Source of the DNA: Cladopsammia gracilis
Lineage: Eukaryota; Cnidaria; Anthozoa; Scleractinia; Dendrophylliidae
Direction: 5' to 3'
Assembly (NCBI GenBank): GCA_022457155.1
Contig: JAJGOT010000437.1
Location: forward strand, 513,501-577,500
DNA length: 64,000 bases
This document shows positions 11,422 to 21,467 of this stretch, in pieces. The position numbers and the translations under genes are program-made. The notes beneath the pieces were generated by a model. That model made no database searches, was not told the origin of the DNA, and worked only from the letters and a program-made list of their open reading frames with translations. Each line of letters starts with the position of its first letter. The first letter of the stretch is position 1.

Positions 11422-13072
11422 ATGGCAGATTTGGAAAACTGGTTGGCCCTTTTCAGGGATAAGCTTGACCAAAAAACTCACCAATTGATTTACGAAACTC
11501 TTGCCGCAAACCAATTTACTTCAAGACTTCAGTTGAAATTGCTCACGGCAGAGCAAATCGACATGATGTTTGCGAAAGATCTCGCACTTGGTGCAAAAAC
11601 CTTACTTATGTATCAGCTAGAATTGCTGAAGGATGAATCACCCCTGCCAGTTCGAAAGGATCGAAGAGTAAGGGCAATGCCGTCAAAGGAAGGAGAAAAT
11701 CAGTCGACCGCGGCGCCAGAATCTCGCAGAGTAAGTTTGCACGTGCTTTCGATGGTTTCTTGCAATCCGGGCAGCCTCTTGCTAACATTTCATAACATTT
11801 ATTTGATTCTAGTGTGTTCTTCCGGCTTTGCAAGAACAAGGGAACAAGATCAAGGAACAGCTTGAAGCGGAAAGACGGCAGTATAGAGAAATCGAAATGA
11901 ACATTGAGTCGATGGAGATCCAAGTCCAAGAGCCTCCGGCTGTGGGTAGCTCGAAACAAGTATGCAGTCATTGTCATCACAGAGGACACAGAAACCAAAT
12001 ATCCAAACCGTGCGAGTTGAAAAAATGTTGCGAATACACGTTTTGCGGAATAAAGGACAAGCACCCCGAATATTTTCATAAATTAAATACCTTGAAACAC
12101 GATCTCAAGAAAAAGAAAAATGAGATCCAGGAATTAGAAAATCAATCTAAATCCATGGAAGATTTTTCTTCCAATAATGAATTTCATTTCATCAAAAACT
12201 TGACCCCACGTTTATTTGCAGCAGATGCCTCTTATAAAACAAATAAACCGAAACTCATGCGAGACATCAGACTGCTACGGAGCTCATTTGATGGACGAAT
12301 TCCACCAGTTCAAACCAATGATCCCGAACAGTTGAAAATCCTCCTTGCAAACTGTAAAAAGAACCTGCAGAAATTTCCTGACGCGCCAAACTTTTTCGAA
12401 GGCGAAACTTCCGCTGATGGGGAATATAATTCACCTGTGAAATGTAATTTTGTAACAAAACACGAAATGAAAAAATCATCTCGTGAGAAAGATGCATCGC
12501 AATTTACCGCTAAAAGCACTGGCTTTTCCGCTTCTTCTTCAAGCGAGAGCGATGATCACCGACACAGGAAACGAAAACGCAAGAATAAAAAGGTAAAAAA
12601 GGCGAAAAGGAGAAGAAGACACCATTCCTCAAGTTCTAGTTCTCACAGTGAAAGTGGACGGTGTTCCCGCGGAAGTAATTCATATCAACAACCAGATCTT
12701 CCACCTAATTATTACGCCCAGTATCATATTCCTTTCAATACAGGTATCACTGGAAATGTTCATAATGTCGCCCTAAATACAGCACACATGCATAGCATGA
12801 AATTTCAAAATAACCAAACTCCCAATTTCACGAATATGTATTATCCGCCCATCAGTCAAATTCCAATGCCTTTTCAAGTTTCTAATTGTAGCTTTCATCC
12901 GCAAGAGGGCCATAGCGTTGCAAGTCCCAAAGCGCCAGATGCTGAAGAGTTACATGTGAATTGTAGTACGAGACCCGAGAGTGAAAGGACGCAAGATCCA
13001 AATCAGTGGGGTAGTTTTAATGCACTGGTTAATATTGCCACGCAATTTGCGGACTCAAGTCCTAAAAAGTGA
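11422..13072 (+). CDS. Transposon companion protein with Cys/His cluster
   Basis: Exons 11422-11730 and 11813-13072 join in phase 0 across a small intron (donor GTAAGT, acceptor ATTCTAG) and give 522 aa. I start at the ATG at 11422. Residues 1-70 are helical with a leucine-rich, SAM-like look (LTAEQIDMMF, LGAKTLLMYQ), which is a guess. Residues 104-140 form a coiled coil. Residues about 154-192 hold a Cys/His cluster (CSHCHHRGH, then PC, CC, FC and a final H-rich part) that could bind zinc. A Lys/Glu coiled coil follows, then a basic Arg/Lys run (about 354-376) next to Ser-rich stretches, a likely nuclear signal, and a Pro/Asn/Gln-rich tail. I recognise no named family. Its position inside the TIRs, convergent to the transposase, says it is a transposon gene, perhaps a DNA-binding, targeting or import partner. 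A captured host gene is the alternative. Confidence 0.8.
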
Positions 13073-14250
13073 CATTTTTATCAGTCCTCTAGATAGCTTG
13101 TACTGAATGAACTTTGTCACCCTGTGATGAGTTGCGTTTGTTGAGAGTGAATATTACAGTGTTTGGATGTCCGGTTAAAATTGTTAAGAAAAAACACTGA
13201 TAAATAATTAGGCCGCACAATATTGCGGACTGGTTGTCCTTGAAGAGTTGCGTTTCGATGTTGAGATTAGTTATTTTAATATTTATACCGAGACCGCTAG
13301 AATGGTTTGCATATTAAAATACACTGATAATATTTTTACTGCTTGACTTTTACAGTGTAGACAAGATTTATTGACATTCAAACAATTACAAGTAAACAAA
13401 TCAAATATGAACTGATTAATGTAACAACTGTTGGATTTATTGTAATAAAATTTAGTTGTAAGAATTAACTTTGTGCATGTAGTCTACCAGGCCAGATACC
13501 AAATAAATCGGCCACAAGCGTAAATCCTAAATATAGAAACATGTCACACGCGACATCCCTAATTTTCGAACCTCCCGATACAGGCGAACCAAAACTCATA
13601 CTTGCTTCAGTTCAATTTTATCCCGAGTTTTCCAAACCCTCGGTTTTTCGAAACAATTTCCGTTTCCACTGAGGATTCTACTGTATTTTAAAAGAAAATT
13701 AGAACATCTCTATTTGTTTGACGGCGATTCAAGTCTTCGAACAGATGTTATCTACATTTGAAAAACTGCCAAATATTTTCAGTCAGTTTTCTTGTTTAAA
13801 ATGTAAATATCTCGGATTACACTAGTAAAGTTACCGACTTACTTTTTAGTTTTGAAGGGTACAGGTGTTTGATGATCGTGGAATTGGGAGGGTAAATATG
13901 TTACAGACGACTGGCAACTGCAAGCGAGACAGTTGTCGCCCGTACTAAATTTATTTGCAAATTACAAGAACACGCAATATTCGTTTCTTAAATACCCAAA
14001 ATTTGCTTTTCGTTCTTGACACTTAGATAGTTAATGTTAACGTTGTTAAAGACAGATGCATTCGTGGGATATGTTTCCTGTCAGAGTTTTTGTGCATGAG
14101 TAATAATTGCCGACAAATGCGCACTGGACATGTCATCAGATTGTGATCAGTAAACACATCTGGCGATGTTGTGTGACAAACAATCTTCACTTCAACCCTC
14201 CTGATTACTCGACAAAAACAAAACTCAACAACAAACACATTTTACTAGAA

Positions 14251-15267
14251 TTACTCGATATAGCCGCAATGTTTAAAGAAATTTCTTGACATTCCAGCCG
14301 TGATTATACTTAGGCCGTGGAAAATTGCAATCTCTGTATGGGTTTGTGCAAACTGCGTGTGCTTGCGAAGCCAACCTTTCAACTGCCTGAAACAAAGTTC
14401 GCAGGTATTATAGTCGGGGTGATAAGGCGGTTGATAAATCAAGCCAATTCTGCGGACTGCTAGCATGTTTCTCAATACTGGTTCAACGTGTCTAGCGTGG
14501 TGGAAACCACAATTGTCCATAATGACGGTATCGCCATCTTTCAGAAGGAAATTGCCAAAAATATCTTCTTCTAGTAAAGCTTCTGCGAAAAAATTAAGAA
14601 GCTCAAGTCCGTTGGATGGACCTGGTAGTAAATTAACGTGTCCAACTCCATACATATTATGCAGAAGATTAACGGTAAAGGTAGCATTGCTTGCGTATCG
14701 CTGAACTTCAATAGCCGGACGGCCAAGTGTTGAATTTCCGTAATGTCTGTTTCCAGTCGTCTTCACCACTGAACACTCGTCAAAAAAGTGCATTGTTTTC
14801 GGGTCCGTTCCCGCACAGACCGTTAAGTATTGAATGAGCTTGTTTTCAACTTCTGGTGTTATTGATTCACGCGGAATCGGGGTAATTTTTTTGTAAGAAT
14901 AGCCAAGATCTTGTGTTAAACTACGGCTAATCGATGAACGCGATGGTACATTTTGAGGAAAGCAAACATTGTTTTCCACCAACCTCTTTTGGATCTCACT
15001 GCTATAAATGCTGGGCTGCATTTTTTTGCAGTATTCAACGTAGTAGTTCACATCATCAGTTCGTGCTAAGCGTGTTTTGTTTCCTCCTTTGCTTGCCTCG
15101 AAATGTCCTTTGCGAACAAAGTTGTCAACAATATTTGAAACAGTCTGTTTGCTGAGTCTCAGCTCTTTTCCAATATCTGTTGGTGTTTTACCTTCTAGCC
15201 AGCGGTCTACAATTCTCTCCCTAACAGTGCTTGGGATAGCTTTTCCTTGCTGGGTAAAAGGATTCAT
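14251..15267 (-). CDS. Paired-domain DD38E transposase
   Basis: An intact single-exon frame of 338 aa, starting at the ATG complementary to 15265-15267, 63 bp inside the right TIR. Residues 8-120 resemble a Pax paired domain: a first helix-turn-helix (VRERIVDRWLEGKTPTDIG, then LRLSKQTVSNIV), a GGNKTRLA linker and a second helix-turn-helix ending VPSRSSISRSL. Residues 155-300 are a DDE_3 RNase-H-like catalytic domain: D163 (FFDEC), D251 (VIMDNCGFHH) and E290 (PPYHPDYNTCE), with 38 residues between the last two. It should cut and paste the element by binding the TIRs through the paired-like domain. Homology between paired domains and Tc1-type transposase DNA-binding domains is established; DD38E spacing differs from classical Tc1 (DD34E) and mariner (DD34D). 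All catalytic residues are present, so it may be active. Confidence 0.92.
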   Translation of the reverse strand: MNPFTQQGKAIPSTVRERIVDRWLEGKTPTDIGKELRLSKQTVSNIVDNFVRKGHFEASKGGNKTRLARTDDVNYYVEYCKKMQPSIYSSEIQKRLVENNVCFPQNVPSRSSISRSLTQDLGYSYKKITPIPRESITPEVENKLIQYLTVCAGTDPKTMHFFDECSVVKTTGNRHYGNSTLGRPAIEVQRYASNATFTVNLLHNMYGVGHVNLLPGPSNGLELLNFFAEALLEEDIFGNFLLKDGDTVIMDNCGFHHARHVEPVLRNMLAVRRIGLIYQPPYHPDYNTCELCFRQLKGWLRKHTQFAQTHTEIAIFHGLSIITAGMSRNFFKHCGYIE

Positions 15268-15329
15268 AATATTTGCGCCTTCAACGTATAAACTACCTTC
15301 ACAAACTTAAATTATGTCGAGTCGAAGTT

Positions 15330-15482
15330 CGCAACTAAGTTCCGAACTAAGTTCGCAAGTTCGTTTCGAAGTTCGCAGTTTGACCGGCAACTACGTGATC
15401 AAATTGCCAAGTTCGTCGCCAACTTCGGAAATTCCGAACAAACTTCGGAATCCGTTCGTCAAAAGTTTTGCGAAACGCTCTG
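15330..15482 (-). repeat. Right terminal inverted repeat
   Basis: The inverted partner of 11221-11373, ending in CGCTCTG before TA. Equal length (153 bp) and few mismatches define the transposon boundary. The transposase start codon lies 63 bp inside it. Confidence 0.9.
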
Positions 15483-15484
15483 TA

Positions 15485-16974
15485 ACTGATCATGCATAAA
15501 GCAATACCTGAGTGTGTGAAACATACACTGATTGTTAAAAACAATTTAATGCACTTTACACATACATGTATCTAAATTTAGTCCTTAAAGCATGAATGGA
15601 AGGACTCTGGGGCATTGAACATCCCACTGGACTTTTCATCAAATTTTCAACACTGCAAATTTGAGCTAGTTTCAGCCTCTTGACCTTGTTCTAATTCATG
15701 TAAATTAATTTATATGCAACGGAAAAGATTTTATCAGGACAACAAATCTTGCACTAATACTTCAACAGAAAGTAAGAGACTGATAACATGGCATCAGAAT
15801 AAACTCAGACCAGTACAAGTAAGTTTATAAGAAATTGGTCTGAAAGTACATTGTATAAAGTGATTACATCAGATGTACAGTGTAGGTTCATGTATATATA
15901 AACTCAGACTGATGCAAGTCGTTTACATGAGACTGATCTGAACCTCAAGCCAATCATTGATCAAGAAACTATCAGTCTATGAAATCTCATGCCGGTCCAA
16001 TATTAGTTTGTGTTTACATGTACATGGTTTGCTGCTGACTGACTTCAAACCAGTCAGAGTCATCTGTGTCGGTTCAGATCCCGCAATGAGTCAGACTGGT
16101 CTCAGATGATATTGTTCCGACTGTTTTCTTTCACTGAACAGAAGCAAGCATTATGGAGACTGATCTCAATTAGTGGTACTCTTAGCTCATACTGATCTCA
16201 TGTAATCGGAGCCTACATTTGGCTGTTTTAATACTTTGTGATCTATACACAGCCTAAAATTGCTATGCTTTATAAATTTAGTGAATAAAACCCCTTTCAG
16301 TGGCTGGTACAACTGTATTTTTTGTATATCAGAGGATAATGACTGCAAACATTTGGCCGAAAAGCAAAGCTCCAAGGACAACTGTAAAATTTTGAGAGCA
16401 ATCTTTTCAGCCAAGGGCATTATCCTCCAATATCATCGTCAGTAAGCCAGAAGGGGGTTCATTTATTTTATCACCCTCCAATTATTTTATTTTCCAAATG
16501 TGCTTTATTGACCATTACAATTCACTGTGCCCAGTAACAAAACCCCTCAGAAATTTCAATGTGCCAACATGCGCCCTGTCAGATGACAGTGCATTTTGAT
16601 TGGCTGTAGCTTAGAAACTAAAATCCCCTGGGTATTGGAAAGGTTGTGAAATGTGAGTTGAATAAATTAGCCTTCATTCGAGACCAAACTCAACATTGTC
16701 GGACGTCTATATTCGATTTTTCCTGAATTTTTTTAAAAAAAAAACATCTTTCTTTTATCATGGCTTCTGGAAGATCTGATGATTTCTTTGATTTGACTTG
16801 ATGAAGAGCAAGAAGTTTTCCACTGGTTTAATTTACCATTGAAGAAGCTGCTTGTGTCATGAGACAAGAATACAAACAATGAAGGGAACAACAAAGGCTT
16901 TGTGTTGTAGATCAAGAAATTGACCAAATTCTTGATGCAGAACCACAAGAAAACAGAGGTAATTCAGACATTCA
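15485..16974. other. Intergenic, with a GACTGATCTCA-rich repeat cluster
   Basis: No gene seen. Between about 15800 and 16210 the words CAGACTGATC, ACTGATCTCATGTAA and CAGACCAGT recur in both orientations, as in a decayed MITE with repeated subterminal motifs. The rest is unremarkable AT-rich DNA. Confidence 0.4.
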
Positions 16975-17176
16975 GCGATTCTGCAGTATTTCTGGTATCT
17001 TGTTCATCACTTTCAAAACTTCAATGAGTTCAAGATCATCTTCCTGTAATTTTTCAGATGTTTGGCCTCCTTTAGGCTTTTCTAAATTTTGCATTTCTTC
17101 GCAATATCTGTACCATACAGATTTTACAGTGTTTACAGACACATGCAGCTCCTTCGCAAATTGTGTAAAACTGCAC
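16975..17176 (-). pseudogene. Transposase-like helix-turn-helix remnant
   Basis: On the minus strand an open stretch follows an acceptor-like GGTGCAG and reads FTQFAKELHVSVNTVKSVWY, then a Glu/Lys-rich helical part. This looks like a helix-turn-helix of the kind found at the N terminus of Tc1-type transposases. No catalytic domain is visible nearby. It could be an exon of a gene I cannot assemble, or a transposon fragment. Confidence 0.35.
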
Positions 17177-19343
17177 CAGGAATATAACCCGTTATTCGGT
17201 CACCTCCATCGCTTATAAGCTTATAAGAGCGACACCTGGATGATAACTCCTTCCAAACTCAGTGTTACATTTTCTCGTCTCCATGCAAAACAAACAAACC
17301 AAATGAGCAGAGACTTTTGTCGGAGCGGTCAGGCAAAAGCTGAACTTTCATATCACATGAAGAAAACATATTCGTATGGCACTACAAACGTTGTAAATTT
17401 CACTACCTAACCATCAATGTTTCATTTGCCGAAAGTGACACATAACCAACAAAACTTTCAAAGTTTGAAAAGTAAAACTTTGCGCTAAATTCATCATGCT
17501 TCAAGGATGGACACAAATGGTGGTAATTGGTGTAGAAAAATCACACAATCTGCTGCATCTGTGTGCCACACAACCTGGCCTGAAAATACTGCATATTAAA
17601 GACTTGACCATTGGATATGTGTGATCATAATTAGAAATGTACGTGTCTCATTAAAAAGGTTACAGAGGGGAATCTCCCCCAACCCCTCCATTCCCCACCT
17701 TGTGTATCATGCGTTTCTGCGATTTGCTCACTGGAAACTATTCGAATGTCCAGATTCGAACAATAAGCTTAAATTGTTGCATCAGCTGTATTTATAAGAG
17801 AGACAATTGTGATTCGATCAACATTTGTAAAGTGAACCTACAAACAAGTCAAACATGCGTCGTTTTGTTTCGTTTCGCTTACGGTGTGCGTGCGCAGTGA
17901 TTATTTTAAATCGTACAGTATTTAATCAGCAGTTTAATAGCATGCAAGCTAAAGCTTGTGTTTGTTTATCACTGCACTGAGTTGCTCAGGTACAATTTAA
18001 GAGTCGTTTTTGTACAATTACGCTTCAAAATCCTGTACTCAGCTGTACTACAGCAATGTGAGCATCGGGCCGGGGAGTGAAAATATATATAACATCCGAA
18101 CCTTAAAATGTGCTTACCATGAAAATTATAATAGAGAAAGCTACGGTGCAGTGTTTAACACGAGTGCTCGAGCTTAATATACAATGCATAGACTCCACGA
18201 GGAATGTATCATGTACAAAACCTTATCATATTATAGTATCAGTTGAACGAAACGAACAACCAACATCTAAACCTTGAAAACGTACTTACCTTTAATAATC
18301 ATGATAGAAAAACTCTGAACAACTACAACTGCATGAATTCCATCGAATGATTCGAATCGAACCAAGATGGCGACTGCTTGAGTCCCAGGCTCTCTCCGTT
18401 TTCAAAATGGGTAAACATCGGCTGTAAAACCTCCAGGTTTGTTATGTTGTCAGTTTGTTCTTGTTGTTGTTTGCTTGTTTTTGTTGTTTGTTTGTTTGTT
18501 TGTTTGTTTTTGTTTGCTTTTCTTTGTTTTTTTTCATTTCAGTTTTCTGTAAAGAGATTTTAAAAATGAAAGCCCATGTTGGTCTCCTCCCCCAGTGGCC
18601 ATGAGTGGTGACGAAACCTTGGTTAATTTTATTCTTACCCATGTTTACTAAGTCTTATAGAACAATATGCCGATGATAACTGTGACCTATACCTGACACC
18701 TTGATTAACTCAGATCAGCACCATGCAACACGATAAATAAATTAATGGATCAATAAATAAATTTATCATGGTTTACGTACTCCCTTCTTTCGGTGGGTCA
18801 TGGTGGCTAATACACAATTGGTTCATTAGCGCGGACCTGTCCGAATTTTCGCGCTAAAATGGGAAGAACACAAAAAGAATTCGCTGATTTGTTTTTGACT
18901 GACTGGAAAATTACTCACGAGACATGATCTTCGAAACTGTTAAAAAAATTATTGCTCTCCAATTATTGCAAGTTGAAACTTGATCAATATTCAAAAAAAA
19001 AAAAAAATTAAATTTGTGGACTAGATCCACCGGGATCCAGCACCTTTATTGTGCGTTGGCCAAAGTGGTCCAATAAAGTAGAGTACAGATGCTCGAGCCA
19101 GAAGTCGCTTGTATTGTATTATATAACATTGTATTATATCGTTATTGTAGTGTATTGTATTAAAACGAAACTGATGGCACTGCGGCAACAAGCTGTGATT
19201 AGCATCTCCCTTCAGTACTGATAGCCCTGACCCTGCGGCAGGCTGATTTTGTTAGCCACGTCACACATTAACATAGTGCTACATTCAGTTTAGTTTTAGT
19301 ACATATAGGGCTTCCACATGCTTTGCCATGTTTTTGGTTATTA
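17177..19343. other. Gene-poor stretch with a TTTG microsatellite
   Basis: No gene seen. An imperfect palindrome around GCTTATAAGCTTATAAG lies at about 17207-17230. A TTTG/TTG microsatellite occupies about 18460-18535 and generates a spurious Lys/Thr/Asn-rich open frame on the minus strand. Confidence 0.5.
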
Positions 19344-19483
19344 GAGTGATTTTACTTCATCTGTGAAACACTATCTAACAATTAGTGTGTGATAGTCCAA
19401 ATTAACAAAAGGAAACAATGGAATTATAGTCTAATAGTGCGTACTATTCTACTAACTATTTCACAGTTGAAGTAAAATCACTC
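19344..19483. mobile_element. MITE, 140 bp, TA-flanked
   Basis: The ends GAGTGATTTTACTTCA and the exact inverted copy TGAAGTAAAATCACTC are flanked by TA (19342-19343 and 19484-19485). The interior continues as an imperfect hairpin (TCTGTGAAA mirrored by TTTCACAG). Confidence 0.8.
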
Positions 19484-21099
19484 TATCTCGCTGGCTTCTG
19501 AACGTATTTTTTTTTTTATCTTCACTTGCTTTTCTGATATTTGGTAAAGGAATCTTCGTCTTGGCTGAAACGATGAACGAATTTTCCAGGTGGGAAGGGT
19601 TGGGGGAGGAGGCGGGGGGGGGGGGGGGGGTGGGGGTGGAGTTGTAGTAAACCCAAGTAAATTGGGACGTGATATATCAATTGTGTCAATAAACAAAACT
19701 TCTTCCTAAAAAAATAAATAATTTATTCAGGAACTAATAAAAGCTTATAAAAAGCTTAGTTTCGGATCTATGGATGATTTATCATTTTATTATTTTGCAT
19801 CAAAGAGTAAAACAAAATAAAATTAAGATGTGATATCATGGGACATATTCTTCAACTTTTAGGTGATGATGTCACATAGTTCTTTAACTAAAATAAATTA
19901 AGCTAAAAAACTGAGGACCAATGATGGAGGAACTTTCAAATCGCTAAAATGGATAGGGCGAGGCAACACTTTTTTAGCATATACGTGCCAATAGTCTTTG
20001 CTTTTATGGCCCAAATGTAACAAAAGTATCGTTGAAACATTAAAATCGCAGATTAATAATATGACGCATTTACTGTCGAAATGGAACAGTGCAAGGAGAT
20101 GAGACAGCAAGAAACGCTGAAGTTCCAAACCAATGTGCTTGTGTATGTTACGCTACCCGTTTTACCTTAGCGACGTCTCAATCCAGTTCAACGGGATAAA
20201 AAGGTTAGGTATGTCTGTTGTGAATGGCAGATTTTGATCCATTTCGTCAGTGCATTGCTTGGCTCTCAACTCAATTTTGAACGATTACAGTGGAAGAATT
20301 TTGTCGTTATTCGAATTTTGAACTTCAGCCTTTTCTTTCGTGTCTCTGTCTTTCTTTACACTTGTAAAAATTATTGTAACTATTTGCCAACACGATTTTC
20401 CACAATGAAGTGATCAACAGAAGTTTCAATTCCGTAGTGTCAACGTCAGAAAACTTTTTATCAGTCTAAATGTTTCACAATACAAAACTGTTAAAACCTG
20501 TGCTTTTCAGCCACGCCTTCGCGCAGTGAAATAAAACAAATCGTACATGCGCATGAATTAATTTTCATTTTTTAAAATACTCTATATCTATCCATAGAAA
20601 CAACAAAGCACAAATGAAAGTTTACGATAAGGAAACGTTCTCGAACTGATGTTATCCTTCCTAACTGTATGTAACCTAGGAATGAAGTTTCCTACGTTTT
20701 ATGAAATAAACGCTTAAAATAATTTCCTGTTTACATGGCATTTTTGATGAAGGGTTTGAACAATACCATGAGACGCAATACTTGTTTAAAAAGAATATTG
20801 TTCGAGAAGAATTCTTGCTGCTGGTGCTGTGTAAGAATGTTTCACCAGCTGCGGCTCGGATGACAACAAACCCAACCTCGTACCCAGGGCCTTCTCCGTT
20901 TTCAACATGGCGGAGCGGGCGCTGAGGCTGCCAAAGTACTCCAAGAATTCTGGAGTATTCTGTCACGTGACACAAGATAACATGGGGTTTTCGGAAGTTC
21001 TCAGCGATCGGCAGACATGTTTGTTTCTGGAAATCTGAAACCGTTGTTCAAACGAAACGAAGACATATCATGTTTAACGCGACAAAACCGTGACACCGG
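19484..21099. other. Intergenic, downstream of DCP2
   Basis: No gene seen. A G-run of about 20 bases lies at 19613-19632 and makes a spurious poly-Pro frame on the minus strand. Confidence 0.5.
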
Positions 21100-21102
21100 G
21101 AT

Positions 21103-21285
21103 TATAGCCCATTTCCGAGTTGCTCTTAGCCTCCTTTTCAAACCGAGGCCAAGTGCAAAACCATTCACATGGATATGAGTTTTATTTGCATGTGAAAGAA
21201 AACTCATTTTCGTATGAATGGTTTTGCACTTGGCCTCGGTTTGAAAAGGAGGCTAACAGCAACTCGGAAATGGGCTATTGCAGTG
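21103..21285. mobile_element. Foldback MITE
   Basis: The left arm (GCCCATTTCCGAGTTGCT, then TTAGCCTCCTTTTCAAACC and further to about 21170) is mirrored almost perfectly at about 21217-21285 around a loop of about 50 bp. There is no coding content. It lies just past the 3' end of DCP2. Confidence 0.7.
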
Positions 21286-21467
21286 TTTTGGCCTTGTGCA
21301 GTAGTTTCTACGTCCGGCCGGTCATCTTGAAGGCGGAGGAAACCCTGTAAACAACCTTTGTGGATGCGAGGTACCAACGTCAGTTAAAACAAGGCCGAGC
21401 TTCTGATGTGGAGCATTACGTGAATTAATGCCGCGCTGAATCGGTTATTTGATACCTCTGTTTGCAG

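Larger units (their letters stand above)
11221..15482. mobile_element. Two-gene IS630/Tc1/mariner-type transposon
   Basis: The element has 153 bp inverted repeats at both ends (11221-11373 and 15330-15482) with about 11 mismatches by eye, flanked by TA (11219-11220 and 15483-15484), the target duplication of the Tc1/mariner superfamily. It holds two convergent genes with open frames: a companion gene on plus (11422-13072) and a transposase on minus (15267-14251). Each start codon lies just inside one inverted repeat, so the two TIRs probably carry the two promoters. Open frames, similar TIRs and a clean TA suggest a young, perhaps still active copy. The 1.2 kb between the gene ends (13073-14250) holds a polyadenylation signal (AATAAA about 13444) and otherwise nothing recognised. 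Confidence 0.88.

Noticed and set aside
19478..19696. Poly-proline open frame
   Set aside because: Produced by a G-run and low-complexity DNA next to a MITE.
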